Assembly (NCBI GenBank): GCA_019422005.1
Contig: JAHZEF010000007.1
Location: 1-21,562 of the forward strand
Direction of reading: 5' to 3'
Length of the DNA: 21,562 nt
Source: Clostridiales bacterium
Lineage (GTDB): Bacteria; Bacillota; Clostridia; Oscillospirales; Oscillospiraceae
Position numbers and translations under genes: made by a program. The notes under the pieces were generated by a model. The model saw only the letters and a list, made by a program, of their open reading frames with translations, ran no database searches and was not told the DNA's origin. Positions 7,393-15,332 of this stretch are shown here, one piece after another; the stretch's first letter is position 1; every line of letters starts with the position of its first letter.

Positions 7393-8343
7393 TCAGAGGA
7401 TCCGGTCCTCCAGCGGTTCCCCCGCCAGATAATGCCGGAGATTGCGCTCAATCAGCCCGCACATCCGCGCCTGCATGCCGTCCCCGTAAGCCGCACGGTG
7501 CGGGGTGATGACAAGGCGCTCCGCCGTCCAGAGCGGGCTGTCTGCCGGCAGCGGTTCCGTTTCGGCGACGTCCAGCGCCGCCCCCCGGATCCTCCCCTGG
7601 TTCAGCGCCCGGATCAGCGCCGCTTCCTCGATGATTTCGCCGCGGGCCACGTTGATGAGGAACGCGGTGGGCCGCATCAGCGCCAGCGTCCGGGCATTGA
7701 TCATGTGTTTCGTCTCTTCCGTCACCGGCAGGCTGGTCACAATAAAGTCGCTCTCCTGCAGCAGCCGCTTCAGCCCTTCTTCATTCCGGCAGACCGATGC
7801 AAAGCCCTCCTGCGCGCTGCGGTAGGGATCGTAGCCCCGTACCGTCATGCCGAAGCATCCGGCCCGCAGGGCGACCTCCCGTCCAATGGCCCCCGCCCCC
7901 AGGATCCCCAGCGTCCGTCCAGCCAGATCCAGATTGCCGTTCGGAAGCTGCGCGTCGTCGGGCCAGAAATGCCGCTGCTGATCTGCAAAATGCCGCAGAT
8001 AGTTCCGGCTCAAAATCAGGATCTTCGCCATGACGTCTTCAGCAATGGTGGAGCAGTATACGCTCCGCGCATTGGTGAACACAATCCCCCGGGAGCGGAG
8101 CTGTTCCAGATCCACCTTTTCAAACCCTGCGTTCAGCAGCTGCAGCCAGCGCACATTGGGAAACGCCTGGAGCATTTCGTTGACAGCGCCCTGGCGCGCA
8201 ATCAGGACATCCACCCGGTCGGCCGCGGGATACCGGCGGAAGGATGCCGGCTCCTCCGAAATCCGTTCCAGGCGGACGCCGCCGATCCCTCCGGTGATCC
8301 GTTCCGGCAGCTCATACGCATAAACGCCCAGCAAGCAAGCCAT
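7393..8343 (-). CDS. D-2-hydroxyacid dehydrogenase (NAD(P)-dependent)
   Basis: A 316-residue member of the D-isomer 2-hydroxyacid dehydrogenase family, which reduces 2-oxo acids such as glyoxylate, hydroxypyruvate or phenylpyruvate, or oxidises the D-hydroxy acids. The Rossmann motif GILGAGAIGREVA is at 146-158. The catalytic triad is visible as R234 (NVARGE), E263 (ETEPLP) and H282 (TPHRAAY). The ATG at 8343 follows GGAGGG and overlaps the stop of the aldolase gene by one base (TAATG), so translation is probably coupled. It is the last gene of the minus-strand catabolic operon. Its likely role is to reduce the aldehyde- or oxo-acid product of the upstream aldolase, or to enter the substrate acid; the exact substrate is not readable. 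Confidence 0.9.
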   Translation of the reverse strand: MACLLGVYAYELPERITGGIGGVRLERISEEPASFRRYPAADRVDVLIARQGAVNEMLQAFPNVRWLQLLNAGFEKVDLEQLRSRGIVFTNARSVYCSTIAEDVMAKILILSRNYLRHFADQQRHFWPDDAQLPNGNLDLAGRTLGILGAGAIGREVALRAGCFGMTVRGYDPYRSAQEGFASVCRNEEGLKRLLQESDFIVTSLPVTEETKHMINARTLALMRPTAFLINVARGEIIEEAALIRALNQGRIRGAALDVAETEPLPADSPLWTAERLVITPHRAAYGDGMQARMCGLIERNLRHYLAGEPLEDRIL

Positions 8344-9137
8344 TATTTTCCCTCCAAAACTGTCTGCCGGAAACGCTGGCACAGGCTGTGATACGCGCCG
8401 TCCAGAAGCGAAAGCTCCGTTCCGGTCCAAAAAATATTTGCCCCCAATTCCAGATACCGCTGCAGCAGCCCCGCATGATCCACGAAGCTGCCGCAGGAAA
8501 TCCCGGACTCCGCACAGTGCGCAAACACCCGGCGGATAAACGCCGTCATTTCCCCGCTTTCAATCTCCAGCGGCGTTTCCAGCATAATCGACGCATCGTA
8601 CGGCCCGATGACCACGCCGGACAGTTCCGTCCGGAACCGGCCCAGAATCTGCGGCAGCGCCTCCAGGCCCTCCCTGGATTCCATCTGGAGAAACAGCAGG
8701 CGGTTCCCATTGTACTGCATGACGCTGCCGTGATCCTCCGGCCGGAAATTGGAAAATCCCCCGCACCCCTTTCTGCCCGCCGGATAATACCGGGCCGCGC
8801 GGATCGCCAGCTCCACCTGTTCCACGCGCTCCACCCTGGGCAGCAGAACGCCGTCCGCCCCCATGTCCAGCGCCTTGGAAATCAGATGCGGGACGGTATC
8901 CGGCACCCGGACGGCCGCAGGCAGGTCACAGAGCCTGCAGACGCGCAGCAGCTCCTCCGCCGACTCCACGGACAGCGTCCCGTGCTCCAGATCCAGAATC
9001 ATCAGGTCGATGGGATACGACGCCGCTTTCTGTATCAGGCCTGACCACGCCAGATTGGCAATGGTCGTGGCCAGCACCGGGCTCCTCCTCCGCAGCTTTT
9101 CCTGTAATTGTTCCAATCGGCTCAATATCCGTCCCAT
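8343..9137 (-). CDS. HpcH/HpaI-family aldolase
   Basis: A 264-residue class II (metal-dependent) aldolase of the HpcH/HpaI/RhmA family, which cleaves 4-hydroxy-2-oxo acids to pyruvate (or oxaloacetate) and an aldehyde. Visible landmarks are the base-bearing LDLEHG (49-53, H52), RVP (77-79, R77), GADGVLLPRV (93-102), the metal ligand E153 in LQMESREGLE, and D181 in IGPYDAS. Length fits the family. The ATG at 9137 overlaps the end of the Ldh-type gene by 16 bases; AAGGAAGG lies directly before it, which is close spacing. A TTG at 9125 that overlaps the previous stop is the alternative start. Between the two dehydrogenases it forms the carbon-carbon cleavage step of the operon. Confidence 0.88.
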   Translation of the reverse strand: MGRILSRLEQLQEKLRRRSPVLATTIANLAWSGLIQKAASYPIDLMILDLEHGTLSVESAEELLRVCRLCDLPAAVRVPDTVPHLISKALDMGADGVLLPRVERVEQVELAIRAARYYPAGRKGCGGFSNFRPEDHGSVMQYNGNRLLFLQMESREGLEALPQILGRFRTELSGVVIGPYDASIMLETPLEIESGEMTAFIRRVFAHCAESGISCGSFVDHAGLLQRYLELGANIFWTGTELSLLDGAYHSLCQRFRQTVLEGK

Positions 9138-10201
9138 CCTTCCTTTTCCGGCAGGCACTGCAGCACGACGCCGGCGTGCGACGCTGCCCGCCGCAGCGCC
9201 TCTGCGGCGGGCGGCGCCAGCAGCACCCGGCCGCCGGCTTCCTTCTGCCGCCGCTGTTCCAGCTCGCCCGGAAAATAAATCTCCTGCACGCCCTCCGCGC
9301 GTCTGGACCCTTTCAGGCGCGCAATCAGCTGTTCCATCCGCCGGTCAAACGCTTCCGGCGGCATGATCCCGGAAATGTCAAACGCCAGCAGGAGATGCCC
9401 CGTGCCGCCGGACCTGTCCGGCCTTTCATTCCATGAATCAATCTCCGTGGTCAGGGCCGCGCCGGACAAAATGCCCGCCAGGCACTCCACCATCACGGCC
9501 AGCCCGTATCCCTTGTGCGCGCCGAACGGCAGCAGCACGCCCCCGTTGAAATAGTCCTCCGGCGACGTGCTGGGGCGTCCCCCGGCGTCCAGAATACAAC
9601 CCGGCTCCAGCTGCCGGCCCGCCGCCCGGGCCAGCTGCACCTTTCCGTCGGCCACCGCGCTCATGGCCGCATCCATCATCACGGTTCCGTACCGTCCGGC
9701 CGGCGCCGCATAGGAAAACGGGTTGTTGCCGATCACAGCCTCGGCGCCTCCGGCGGCCGCCATGATCGCATTGCCCGTACTCATGGCGAGGCCGAGCATC
9801 CCCTGCCCCGCCATATAGCTGCTGTACACGCCCTCCGCGCCGTTGTGATGGCTCTCCCGGACGCTGACCGCGCCGACGCCGTACTCCCTGGCCAGCGAGA
9901 CGGCCAGTTCCGCCGCACGCATGCTCGCCGGGATTCCCAGCCCTCCGTTGGCTGTGGCCAAAACCCATCCGCCATGCTGCCGGATCCGTTCAAACGGGGC
10001 GTCCGCGCGGATCCCTCCGGAGCGGAGGCACCGCACATAGCGCTCCACGCGCATCACGCCGTGGGAAGCGACGCCCCATTGCTCCGCCTGAATCAGGGCG
10101 TCCGCTACCGCCGCCGCGTCCGCTTCGCGCACGCCCAGCGGCCGCAGCAGCCGTATCAGATCCGCCCGCAGCGCCTGCCCGGGCACACTAATCTGCCGCA
10201 T
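9122..10201 (-). CDS. Ldh2-family malate/L-lactate-type oxidoreductase
   Basis: A 359-residue member of the Ldh2/YiaK family (malate/L-lactate dehydrogenase, ureidoglycolate dehydrogenase, 2,3-diketogulonate reductase, sulfolactate dehydrogenase ComC). This is a non-Rossmann NAD(P)-binding fold. Landmarks are ASHGVMRVERY (45-55), the catalytic histidine in RESHHNGAEG (115-124), GNNPFSYAAPA (158-168) and HKGYGLA (229-235). It should oxidise or reduce an alpha-hydroxy or alpha-oxo acid. The ATG at 10201 follows AAGGGG, part of which lies in the last codons of the upstream permease. It is cotranscribed with the transporter, which suggests it makes the first enzymatic change to the imported compound. 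The family is broad, so the substrate is open. Confidence 0.88.
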   Translation of the reverse strand: MRQISVPGQALRADLIRLLRPLGVREADAAAVADALIQAEQWGVASHGVMRVERYVRCLRSGGIRADAPFERIRQHGGWVLATANGGLGIPASMRAAELAVSLAREYGVGAVSVRESHHNGAEGVYSSYMAGQGMLGLAMSTGNAIMAAAGGAEAVIGNNPFSYAAPAGRYGTVMMDAAMSAVADGKVQLARAAGRQLEPGCILDAGGRPSTSPEDYFNGGVLLPFGAHKGYGLAVMVECLAGILSGAALTTEIDSWNERPDRSGGTGHLLLAFDISGIMPPEAFDRRMEQLIARLKGSRRAEGVQEIYFPGELEQRRQKEAGGRVLLAPPAAEALRRAASHAGVVLQCLPEKEGWDGY

Positions 10202-10205
10202 CCCG

Positions 10206-11060
10206 CTACCCCTTGATGCCGCCGGACGACATTCCCTGCTGCAGCTGGTTCTGAAAGACGGCGTAAATGATGACGGAGGGAACCGTCACAATCACCAGCC
10301 CTGCAAACAGAGCGCCCCAGTCGGTCTGGTACATGGCCATGCTGGTCAGCTTGATCATCCCCACCGGCAGCGTCCGGTTCTCCGCCGACGGCAGGAAGGT
10401 CATGGCATAGATATAGTCGTTCCATTCCCAGAGGAAATTGAAAATGCTGATGGTCACCAGGCCGGATTTGGACAGCGGCATCATCACGCGGAAGAACACG
10501 CCGAAATGCCCGCAGCCGTCCAGCATGGCCGCCTCTGAAAACGCGGAGGGAATGGTTTCATAGATCCCCATCATGATAAAGACCGACAGCGGCATGGAAT
10601 ACGCCGTGTATACCAGAACCAGGCCGATCCGTTTGTCATACAGCCCCAATTTCTGCAGAATCAGAAATTCAGGAATGGTTCCCAGAACCAGGGGGACAAA
10701 CAGCCCCATGATAAAGAGCTTTCCCACCATTTTTCCGCCCGGGAAGCGGAATCTGGCAACGGCATAGGCAATCATGGCCGACAGCACCATGGTCAGCGCA
10801 ACGCTGGCGCCCACAATCAGCACGCTGTTCAGCACATTCTTTCCGATATCCGCCGTATTCCAGGCCGTTACAAAGTTCTGGAAACTCCATGTCTGGGGCA
10901 GCGCCCAGACATCTGCATAGAATTCCCTGGTGCTTTTAAAGGCCGAGACAATCGACCAGGCCATGGGGAAAATAACAACCACGGCATACAGGTACATCAG
11001 CAGCTTGATCAGGCCGTTTCCCAAAAGGGAACCTGCGTTCCCGGATTTCAGGCGCTTCAT
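10206..11060 (-). CDS. Sugar ABC transporter permease, MalG/UgpE type
   Basis: A 284-residue integral membrane protein of the carbohydrate importer family CUT1, second of two permeases. It has an N-terminal helix (about 16-36) followed by the periplasmic-type segment KSTREFYADVWALPQTWSF, further membrane helices, and the EAA loop EAAMLDGCG...MPLSKSG that docks the ATPase. The ATG at 11060 follows AAGGGGGAA, 12 bases after the stop of the other permease gene. It ends at a TAG four bases before the Ldh2-type gene. No ATPase gene is in the operon; Firmicutes often share a MsmX-type ATPase encoded elsewhere. Confidence 0.92.
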   Translation of the reverse strand: MKRLKSGNAGSLLGNGLIKLLMYLYAVVVIFPMAWSIVSAFKSTREFYADVWALPQTWSFQNFVTAWNTADIGKNVLNSVLIVGASVALTMVLSAMIAYAVARFRFPGGKMVGKLFIMGLFVPLVLGTIPEFLILQKLGLYDKRIGLVLVYTAYSMPLSVFIMMGIYETIPSAFSEAAMLDGCGHFGVFFRVMMPLSKSGLVTISIFNFLWEWNDYIYAMTFLPSAENRTLPVGMIKLTSMAMYQTDWGALFAGLVIVTVPSVIIYAVFQNQLQQGMSSGGIKG

Positions 11061-11072
11061 TGGCTTCCCCCT

Positions 11073-12020
11073 TCACAGCTCCACAGCTTCCCGCTCGGTC
11101 AGCTTGTAAATCGTCAGGCTGATCACGCAGACCACGGCAAACAGGATGACGCCGATGGCCGAGCCGTAACCGAATTTTCCGTTGGTGAACGCCTGCTCAT
11201 AGAGATAGGTCGTCATCAGTTCCGACGCCCGGTTCGGCCCTCCCTCCGTCACCACATATACCAGGGCGAAGGTCCTGGCGAAGGCGTTGACCACGAAAAA
11301 GACCAGCGCCGTGCGCAGCGTACTCCAGATCAGCGGTATGGTGATGCAGAAAAACTGACGCCACTGCCCGGCCCCGTCCAGCGTGGCGGCCTCATAGTAA
11401 TCCTCCGGCACATTCTGGATCGCGGCAATGAACATGACCATATAGAATCCAATATACATCCAGGCCTGCGGCGCTACCAGCGCCGGCATGACCACGCTGC
11501 GGTCTCCCAGCCAGTCCTGGATCAGCCCGCCCAGCCCCAGCGCGTTCAGCACGGCGTTCAGCAGCCCGAAGGACGGGTTGTACAGAAACATCCAGAGCAC
11601 GCCGACTACGATGATGGAGAGGGTGTTGGGGAAGAAGTAGACGACGCGGAAGAAGTTCGGATGCTTCACCTTCAGCCGCGTCACGCAGACCGCAAAAAAC
11701 AGGGAAAGCACAAAAATAATCAAGGTGCTCCAAAACAGGAAAAACAGATTGTTTTTCATCCCGGTCCAGACAATCTTGTCCTGAAACGCCTCTGCGAAGT
11801 TTTCCAGCCCGCAGAAGGTCATTTCATTGCTGTACCCGGACCACCGGAACAGGCTGATATAAAATGCATAGAGAAACGGCCAGAGATAAAAAATCCCATA
11901 CAGCATTAGCGGCGGGATCACAAACGCCGCCAGAAACAGCCGCCTGGACCGTTCCGCCCTTCCCGCCTGCAGCACCGGACGGTTCCGTCCGGCGGGCGCA
12001 GGCCGTCTGATCCTGATCAT
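11073..12020 (-). CDS. Sugar ABC transporter permease, MalF/UgpA type
   Basis: A 315-residue membrane protein, first of the CUT1 permease pair. A basic cytoplasmic N-terminus of about 28 residues precedes the first helix (LFLAAFVIPPLMLYGIFYLW). The phrase FYISLFRWSGYS after it is typical of MalF/UgpA-type proteins. The EAA loop reads EAATLDGAG...ITIPL. The ATG at 12020 follows GGGAGGTGAGGGG. Together with the adjacent permease it should form the channel of the importer fed by the lipoprotein encoded just upstream. Confidence 0.92.
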   Translation of the reverse strand: MIRIRRPAPAGRNRPVLQAGRAERSRRLFLAAFVIPPLMLYGIFYLWPFLYAFYISLFRWSGYSNEMTFCGLENFAEAFQDKIVWTGMKNNLFFLFWSTLIIFVLSLFFAVCVTRLKVKHPNFFRVVYFFPNTLSIIVVGVLWMFLYNPSFGLLNAVLNALGLGGLIQDWLGDRSVVMPALVAPQAWMYIGFYMVMFIAAIQNVPEDYYEAATLDGAGQWRQFFCITIPLIWSTLRTALVFFVVNAFARTFALVYVVTEGGPNRASELMTTYLYEQAFTNGKFGYGSAIGVILFAVVCVISLTIYKLTEREAVEL

Positions 12021-12041
12021 CCCCTCACCTCCCGGAATCCG

Positions 12042-12073
12042 CCGGCCCGTCCCCGATCAGCCGGACGGGCCGG
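12042..12073 (-). repeat. Stem-loop between binding-protein and permease genes
   Basis: CCGGCCCGTCC and GGACGGGCCGG form a perfect 11-bp stem with a 10-base loop in the 60-base gap. No T tract follows on the transcribed strand. Such hairpins in sugar ABC operons often protect the upstream binding-protein mRNA from 3' decay and lower expression of the permeases. Confidence 0.65.
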
Positions 12074-12080
12074 CATGCGG

Positions 12081-13472
12081 TTATCCCACACTGTACTTGA
12101 CCGTGTTCTCGTCGGCGCGGATCTCTGCCGCATACGCCTCCACCGTCCGGCAGAACGTCTCCGCGTCAATCTCGCCGGACACGAGGGCGGTCACCGTATT
12201 CTGATAATCGGTCCAGAATTCCGGATACCAGAGCGAGGCCAGCAGGTACAGCTTGGTGTTTGCGTTGGCAGACTCATAGGACTCCACCACCGACGGGGAG
12301 AGCGCGCTGCGGATTTCCGCCTGCTCCACCACCATTTCCGGGGAGATCACAACGCCGCAGTCCCTGGTCACGGCGGCGGCGCTGTCCGCCGAGTAATAGG
12401 TCTGCAGGAACTCGCCGATCCAGTCCTTGTTTTCCGCCGCGGAGGGGAATGCAAACATATTTCCGGTCACGACCACATACGTTTCGTCGTCCGCTGCGTC
12501 GCCCGCCGGCGTCTCCATATAGGCCAGCTCGAAGCCGTCCGGCCAGTTGCCGGCCATCTCGTTTTCCAGCCAGGAGCCGCAGGCCAGCATGGCGACGCGC
12601 CCGTTGATGAATTCCATCTGCGTCTCCGTGTGGCTCAGGGAAATCAGCCCGTCCAGGAAATAGCCGTGATCCCGCATGTACTCGATCCGCTCAAAGGTTT
12701 CCCGGACCGGCTCGGAAACCCAGAACCCTTCCGCCATATTGTTGAACTCCCGGAACGTCTCGGTTCCGTTCCCCAGCGTACACAGCTGCGGGAATACAAA
12801 GCAGTTCAGGTAGTAGGGATACATGCCGGGATAGGCAAATGGAGCGATATCTGTTGTCGTTTTGATTTCCTCGCACAGCGACAGGAACTCGTCCCAGGTC
12901 CGGGGCACCTCCCAGCCGTGCTCGTCAAACATGGCCTTGTCGTAGTAAATGCCGTTGACATTCATGTTGGACATCAGCAGATAGGTTTTCCCGTCCACGC
13001 TGGTGGAGTCGATGATGTCGCTGTTGGCCACCTCCCGCACCGTTTTGTCCGAACCGTTGACCGGCAGATCCAGATAATCGTTGACAGCTGTGAAAGCGCC
13101 CGCCTGAATCGCCTCATAGTAATTGAAAAAGCTGTGCTGCACCATGACGACATCCGGTGGATTGCCCGCGATGATCTGCGGCTGCAGAACCTCATGCGCC
13201 TTCGCATTGTATTCGATCTCCACATCCAGTCCATACGTTTCAGTCAGGTAGTCCACGGTGTAATTGACGTATTCCCCGTTTCCGCCGGAAGACCACAGGA
13301 TGCTCAAATCCTGATTCCGGCCTGAGTCCTCCGCCCCTCCGTCGTTCCGGGATGCTTCGCCGGGATCATCGGAGCGGTTGCCACTGTCGGTTGGATTGGC
13401 TTTGGGCGTGCATCCGGCCAGCAGGCCGAGAAGCAGAATCGCCGCCAGTATCAGCGCAATTGCCTTTTTCAT
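12081..13472 (-). CDS. Extracellular solute-binding lipoprotein, family 1 (sugar type)
   Basis: A 463-residue binding protein for the ABC importer, anchored outside the membrane. The signal peptide MKKAIALILAAILLLGLLAGC ends in a lipobox (LLAGC, lipidated C21). A linker rich in Asp, Gly, Asn and Ser (22-55) follows, then a family 1 domain with PPDVVMVQ (about 105), ANSDIIDSTSVDGKTYLLMS and NGIYYDKAMFDEHGWEVPRTWDEF, the last a hallmark of this family. The ATG at 13472 follows AAGGAGGAA at seven bases. It is the first and probably the most strongly expressed gene of the operon. Family 1 proteins bind oligosaccharides, glycosides, glycerol phosphates and some sugar acids; enzymes downstream hint at an acid but do not prove it. 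Confidence 0.93.
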   Translation of the reverse strand: MKKAIALILAAILLLGLLAGCTPKANPTDSGNRSDDPGEASRNDGGAEDSGRNQDLSILWSSGGNGEYVNYTVDYLTETYGLDVEIEYNAKAHEVLQPQIIAGNPPDVVMVQHSFFNYYEAIQAGAFTAVNDYLDLPVNGSDKTVREVANSDIIDSTSVDGKTYLLMSNMNVNGIYYDKAMFDEHGWEVPRTWDEFLSLCEEIKTTTDIAPFAYPGMYPYYLNCFVFPQLCTLGNGTETFREFNNMAEGFWVSEPVRETFERIEYMRDHGYFLDGLISLSHTETQMEFINGRVAMLACGSWLENEMAGNWPDGFELAYMETPAGDAADDETYVVVTGNMFAFPSAAENKDWIGEFLQTYYSADSAAAVTRDCGVVISPEMVVEQAEIRSALSPSVVESYESANANTKLYLLASLWYPEFWTDYQNTVTALVSGEIDAETFCRTVEAYAAEIRADENTVKYSVG

Positions 13473-13543
13473 GATAGTTCCTCCTTCTTGATCTGACCCC
13501 TTGGGCTTCCTGAAGTCTAAGCTTACCTTACAACAGCTTCCAT

Positions 13544-13571
13544 ATTGTAGTCAAGTAGGATTGTTGAACAA
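13544..13571 (-). promoter_or_regulatory. Promoter of the solute-binding-protein operon
   Basis: On the minus strand TTGTTC (13571-13566) and TACAAT (13549-13544) are spaced by 16 bases. The -35 half lies inside the palindromic operator, so a bound repressor would block it. An alternative -35 TTGACT (13554-13549) has only a weak -10 (TGTAAG) downstream. The start site would be near 13537. Confidence 0.6.
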
Positions 13572-13572
13572 T
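13560..13572. promoter_or_regulatory. FadR-type GntR operator, ATTGTT-G-AACAAT
   Basis: A perfect 6+1+6 palindrome. Its core TTGTTGAACAA fits the TnGTnnnACnA pattern bound by FadR-subfamily GntR regulators. It overlaps the -35 of the transporter operon and lies upstream of the divergent GntR gene's promoter, so it is the probable site for the adjacent regulator. Confidence 0.7.
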
Positions 13573-13603
13573 TTTTCCTGTGAAAATCTTGCTATTTTGC
13601 TAC

Positions 13604-13632
13604 GTGACTTTCCCATGCAGATGAATTATACT
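13604..13632 (+). promoter_or_regulatory. Promoter of the GntR-type regulator gene
   Basis: GTGACT (13604-13609) and TATACT (13627-13632) are separated by 17 bases. The start site would be near 13639, giving a leader of about 78 bases that contains a GC hairpin, CCCCGCCG and CGGCGGGG around GAGG, near 13660-13680, and an AGGAGG (13647-13652) not followed by a start codon. Confidence 0.6.
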
Positions 13633-13716
13633 AGTTCCAGATCCAGGAGGAACGCCCGCCCCGCCGGAGGCGGCGGGGGGCCGGTGCCGAGTTTCATTGT
13701 TTTGGGAGTGCGCAGT

Positions 13717-14391
13717 ATGGGTGATATCCGACTCAAAACCGTTTCCGTTGTGGACGCCGTCTACGACACACTGGAACAGGACATCTTTTCCTTTCACTTT
13801 GCGCCCGGTGAGAAAATAACGGAAGCAGAACTGACAAAAAAATACGGCGTCAGCCGCAATACGCTCCGGGAGGCCGTCACATACCTGATTTCCGACGGCC
13901 TTCTGGTAAAGGTCGCCAACAAGGGCGTCTATGTCAAACGCATCACCGCAGAGGACGTCCGGGAAATTTTCCATCTGCGCCGGCTGTTCGAGCTGGAAGC
14001 CATCGACGGCATCGGACAGGCCGCCGGCATCACCGACAGCCTGCGCACGGCGCTGCTGCGGCTGGAGCGCACGGATATCAGCCGCGACTGGAAGGAATAT
14101 GTTGCAGCCGATTTCGAGTTTCACGCCGCCCTGGTGGACGCCGCCGGCAGTTCCAGGCTCTCGAAGCTGTACCACACCATCGGAAAAGAAGTCAAGCTCT
14201 GCATCTATCAGTCCCGCAATGTGGTCGCCATGCGGAATGAAAACGTCTATCATCACCGGCAGGTGCTGGAATTTTTGGAGCAGGGGGACAAAAAAAACGC
14301 CAAGCTGATTTTGGCGCGCCACCTGGACGCCGCTGTGGAAGGCTTTGAACTGGGCTTCCTGCGGCAGCAGGAAACGGCGGTCAACGCATGA
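13717..14391 (+). CDS. GntR-family transcriptional regulator, FadR/FCD type
   Basis: A 224-residue regulator. The N-terminal winged helix-turn-helix (about 8-75) includes PGEKITEAELTKKYGVSRN and TLREAVTYLISDGLLV. The C-terminal FCD domain binds small organic acids, often with a metal held by Asp and His residues; ADFEFHAAL, NVYHHRQVLEFL and LARHLDAAVEGFE carry the expected positions. The ATG at 13717 follows GGGAGT; an in-frame extension upstream to 13501 crosses the promoter and is rejected. The gene is divergent from the transporter operon and next to a FadR-type operator, so it most likely represses that operon until its substrate or an intermediate binds. Its stop overlaps the start of the next gene as ATGA. 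Confidence 0.92.
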   Translation: MGDIRLKTVSVVDAVYDTLEQDIFSFHFAPGEKITEAELTKKYGVSRNTLREAVTYLISDGLLVKVANKGVYVKRITAEDVREIFHLRRLFELEAIDGIGQAAGITDSLRTALLRLERTDISRDWKEYVAADFEFHAALVDAAGSSRLSKLYHTIGKEVKLCIYQSRNVVAMRNENVYHHRQVLEFLEQGDKKNAKLILARHLDAAVEGFELGFLRQQETAVNA

Positions 14392-15232
14392 GCGGGCCGC
14401 CCCCTCCGGCTCCGCCGCTGCGCGGGGACGCGCACCTTTACGCCTGTCCGCACCTGCACGGCGTCACGCCCTTCCGGATTCTCGGCAATCTCTATTACGT
14501 GGGCGACGACCATGTGGGCATCCACCTGATTGACACCGGCGACGGGCTGCTGCTGCTGGACAGCGGCTACCCGGAAATGCAGGCATGGCTGATCCACAAC
14601 ATCTGGCGGCTGGGGTTCCGGCCTTCAGACATCCGGATGATCGTGCACACCCATGCGCACTTCGACCATCTCGGCGCCACGTGCCTTTTAAAGGAGCTGT
14701 CCGGCGCCGTGCTCTGCATCGGCGCCGCCGACGCGCAAATGATGCGCGAACGCCCCGGGCTTGTGTTCGCAGACTGCCATCCGCCATGCCCCGCCTGCCT
14801 CTTTCCCCGGACGTGGAGCTGCAGGACAACGACACGCTCACGCTGGGCCGCACCACCCTGCGGGTCCGTGCAGCGCCGGGCCACACGCCCGGTACGCTGG
14901 CGGTCTTCATCACCGTGCAGGACGGTTCCGGCACTTATATTGCAGGGATGCACGGGGGTGTGGGCTTCAACACCCTCTCCCGTGCCTATCTGAACCGTCA
15001 CGGGCTTTCCGGCATGCGGGAAGCGTTTGCCGACGGCCTGACCCGGCTTTCATCCGAGCATGTGGATCTCCTGCTGGGGAATCACACCGCCCAAACGCCG
15101 CTTCTGGCGGACCGGGCACGTATGGCAGAGGATCCCGGCGGCCCCAATCCCTTTTTAAACCCGGAGCGCTGGGGGCAGTTCCTTGCCGGGACGTCCCGCG
15201 CTTTCGCCCGGTTCCTTGCGGAAGACCCCTGA
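14388..15232 (+). pseudogene. MBL-fold metallohydrolase, frameshifted near 14790
   Basis: A zinc hydrolase of the metallo-beta-lactamase fold, about 281 residues if repaired. The first frame (from ATG 14388) carries VGIHLIDTGDGLLLLDSGYP and HTHAHFDHLG (HxHxDH, H89-H94 region) and is coherent to about ADCHPPCP. The rest of the protein is in another frame: LPLSPDVELQDNDTLTLG, the third ligand in APGHTPGT, AGMHGGVGFNTL and a final LGNHTAQ. Joining them needs one extra base; a CCCC run at about 14789-14792 is a likely place. As written, the first frame runs on out of register to 14993. It may be a sequencing error, since all zinc ligands survive, or a recent inactivation. The start overlaps the regulator's stop (ATGA), which implies coupled translation and a role tied to the same pathway, for example lactone or thioester hydrolysis. 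Confidence 0.85.
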
Positions 15233-15237
15233 ATTTT

Positions 15238-15274
15238 GCCCGGCGGCAATTCTGCCGCCGGGCTTTTATTTTTT
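15238..15274 (+). terminator. Rho-independent terminator after the GntR-MBL operon
   Basis: GCCCGGCGGCA (15238-15248) and TGCCGCCGGGC (15253-15263) form a perfect 11-bp stem with an ATTC loop, followed by TTTTATTTTTT. It lies five bases after the MBL stop codon. Confidence 0.95.
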
Positions 15275-15285
15275 GTGAAATGTAG

Positions 15286-15291
15286 TATGAT
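15286..15291 (+). promoter_or_regulatory. Possible -10 element for the beta-CASP gene
   Basis: TATGAT matches the -10 consensus at five of six bases and lies 41 bases before the start codon. No good -35 is visible, because the expected place falls in the T tract of the preceding terminator. The gene needs its own promoter given that terminator. Confidence 0.35.
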
Positions 15292-15332
15292 AGAAAGAGA
15301 GGGCCAAACCAAACGACCAGGGAGGACTCTGT

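Noticed and set aside
12075..13325. A 416-codon plus-strand open frame opposite the solute-binding-protein gene
   Set aside because: The minus-strand product has a signal peptide, lipobox and clear family 1 features; the plus frame resembles no family and is composition-driven.
13647..13716. A leader peptide or riboswitch before the GntR gene, suggested by an orphan AGGAGG and a GC hairpin
   Set aside because: No start codon follows the AGGAGG at usable distance and no known riboswitch pattern or T tract is present.
14781..14805. Programmed -1 frameshifting as explanation for the split MBL gene
   Set aside because: No canonical X-XXY-YYZ slippery heptamer with a clear downstream pseudoknot was seen; a missing base in or near a C run is simpler.
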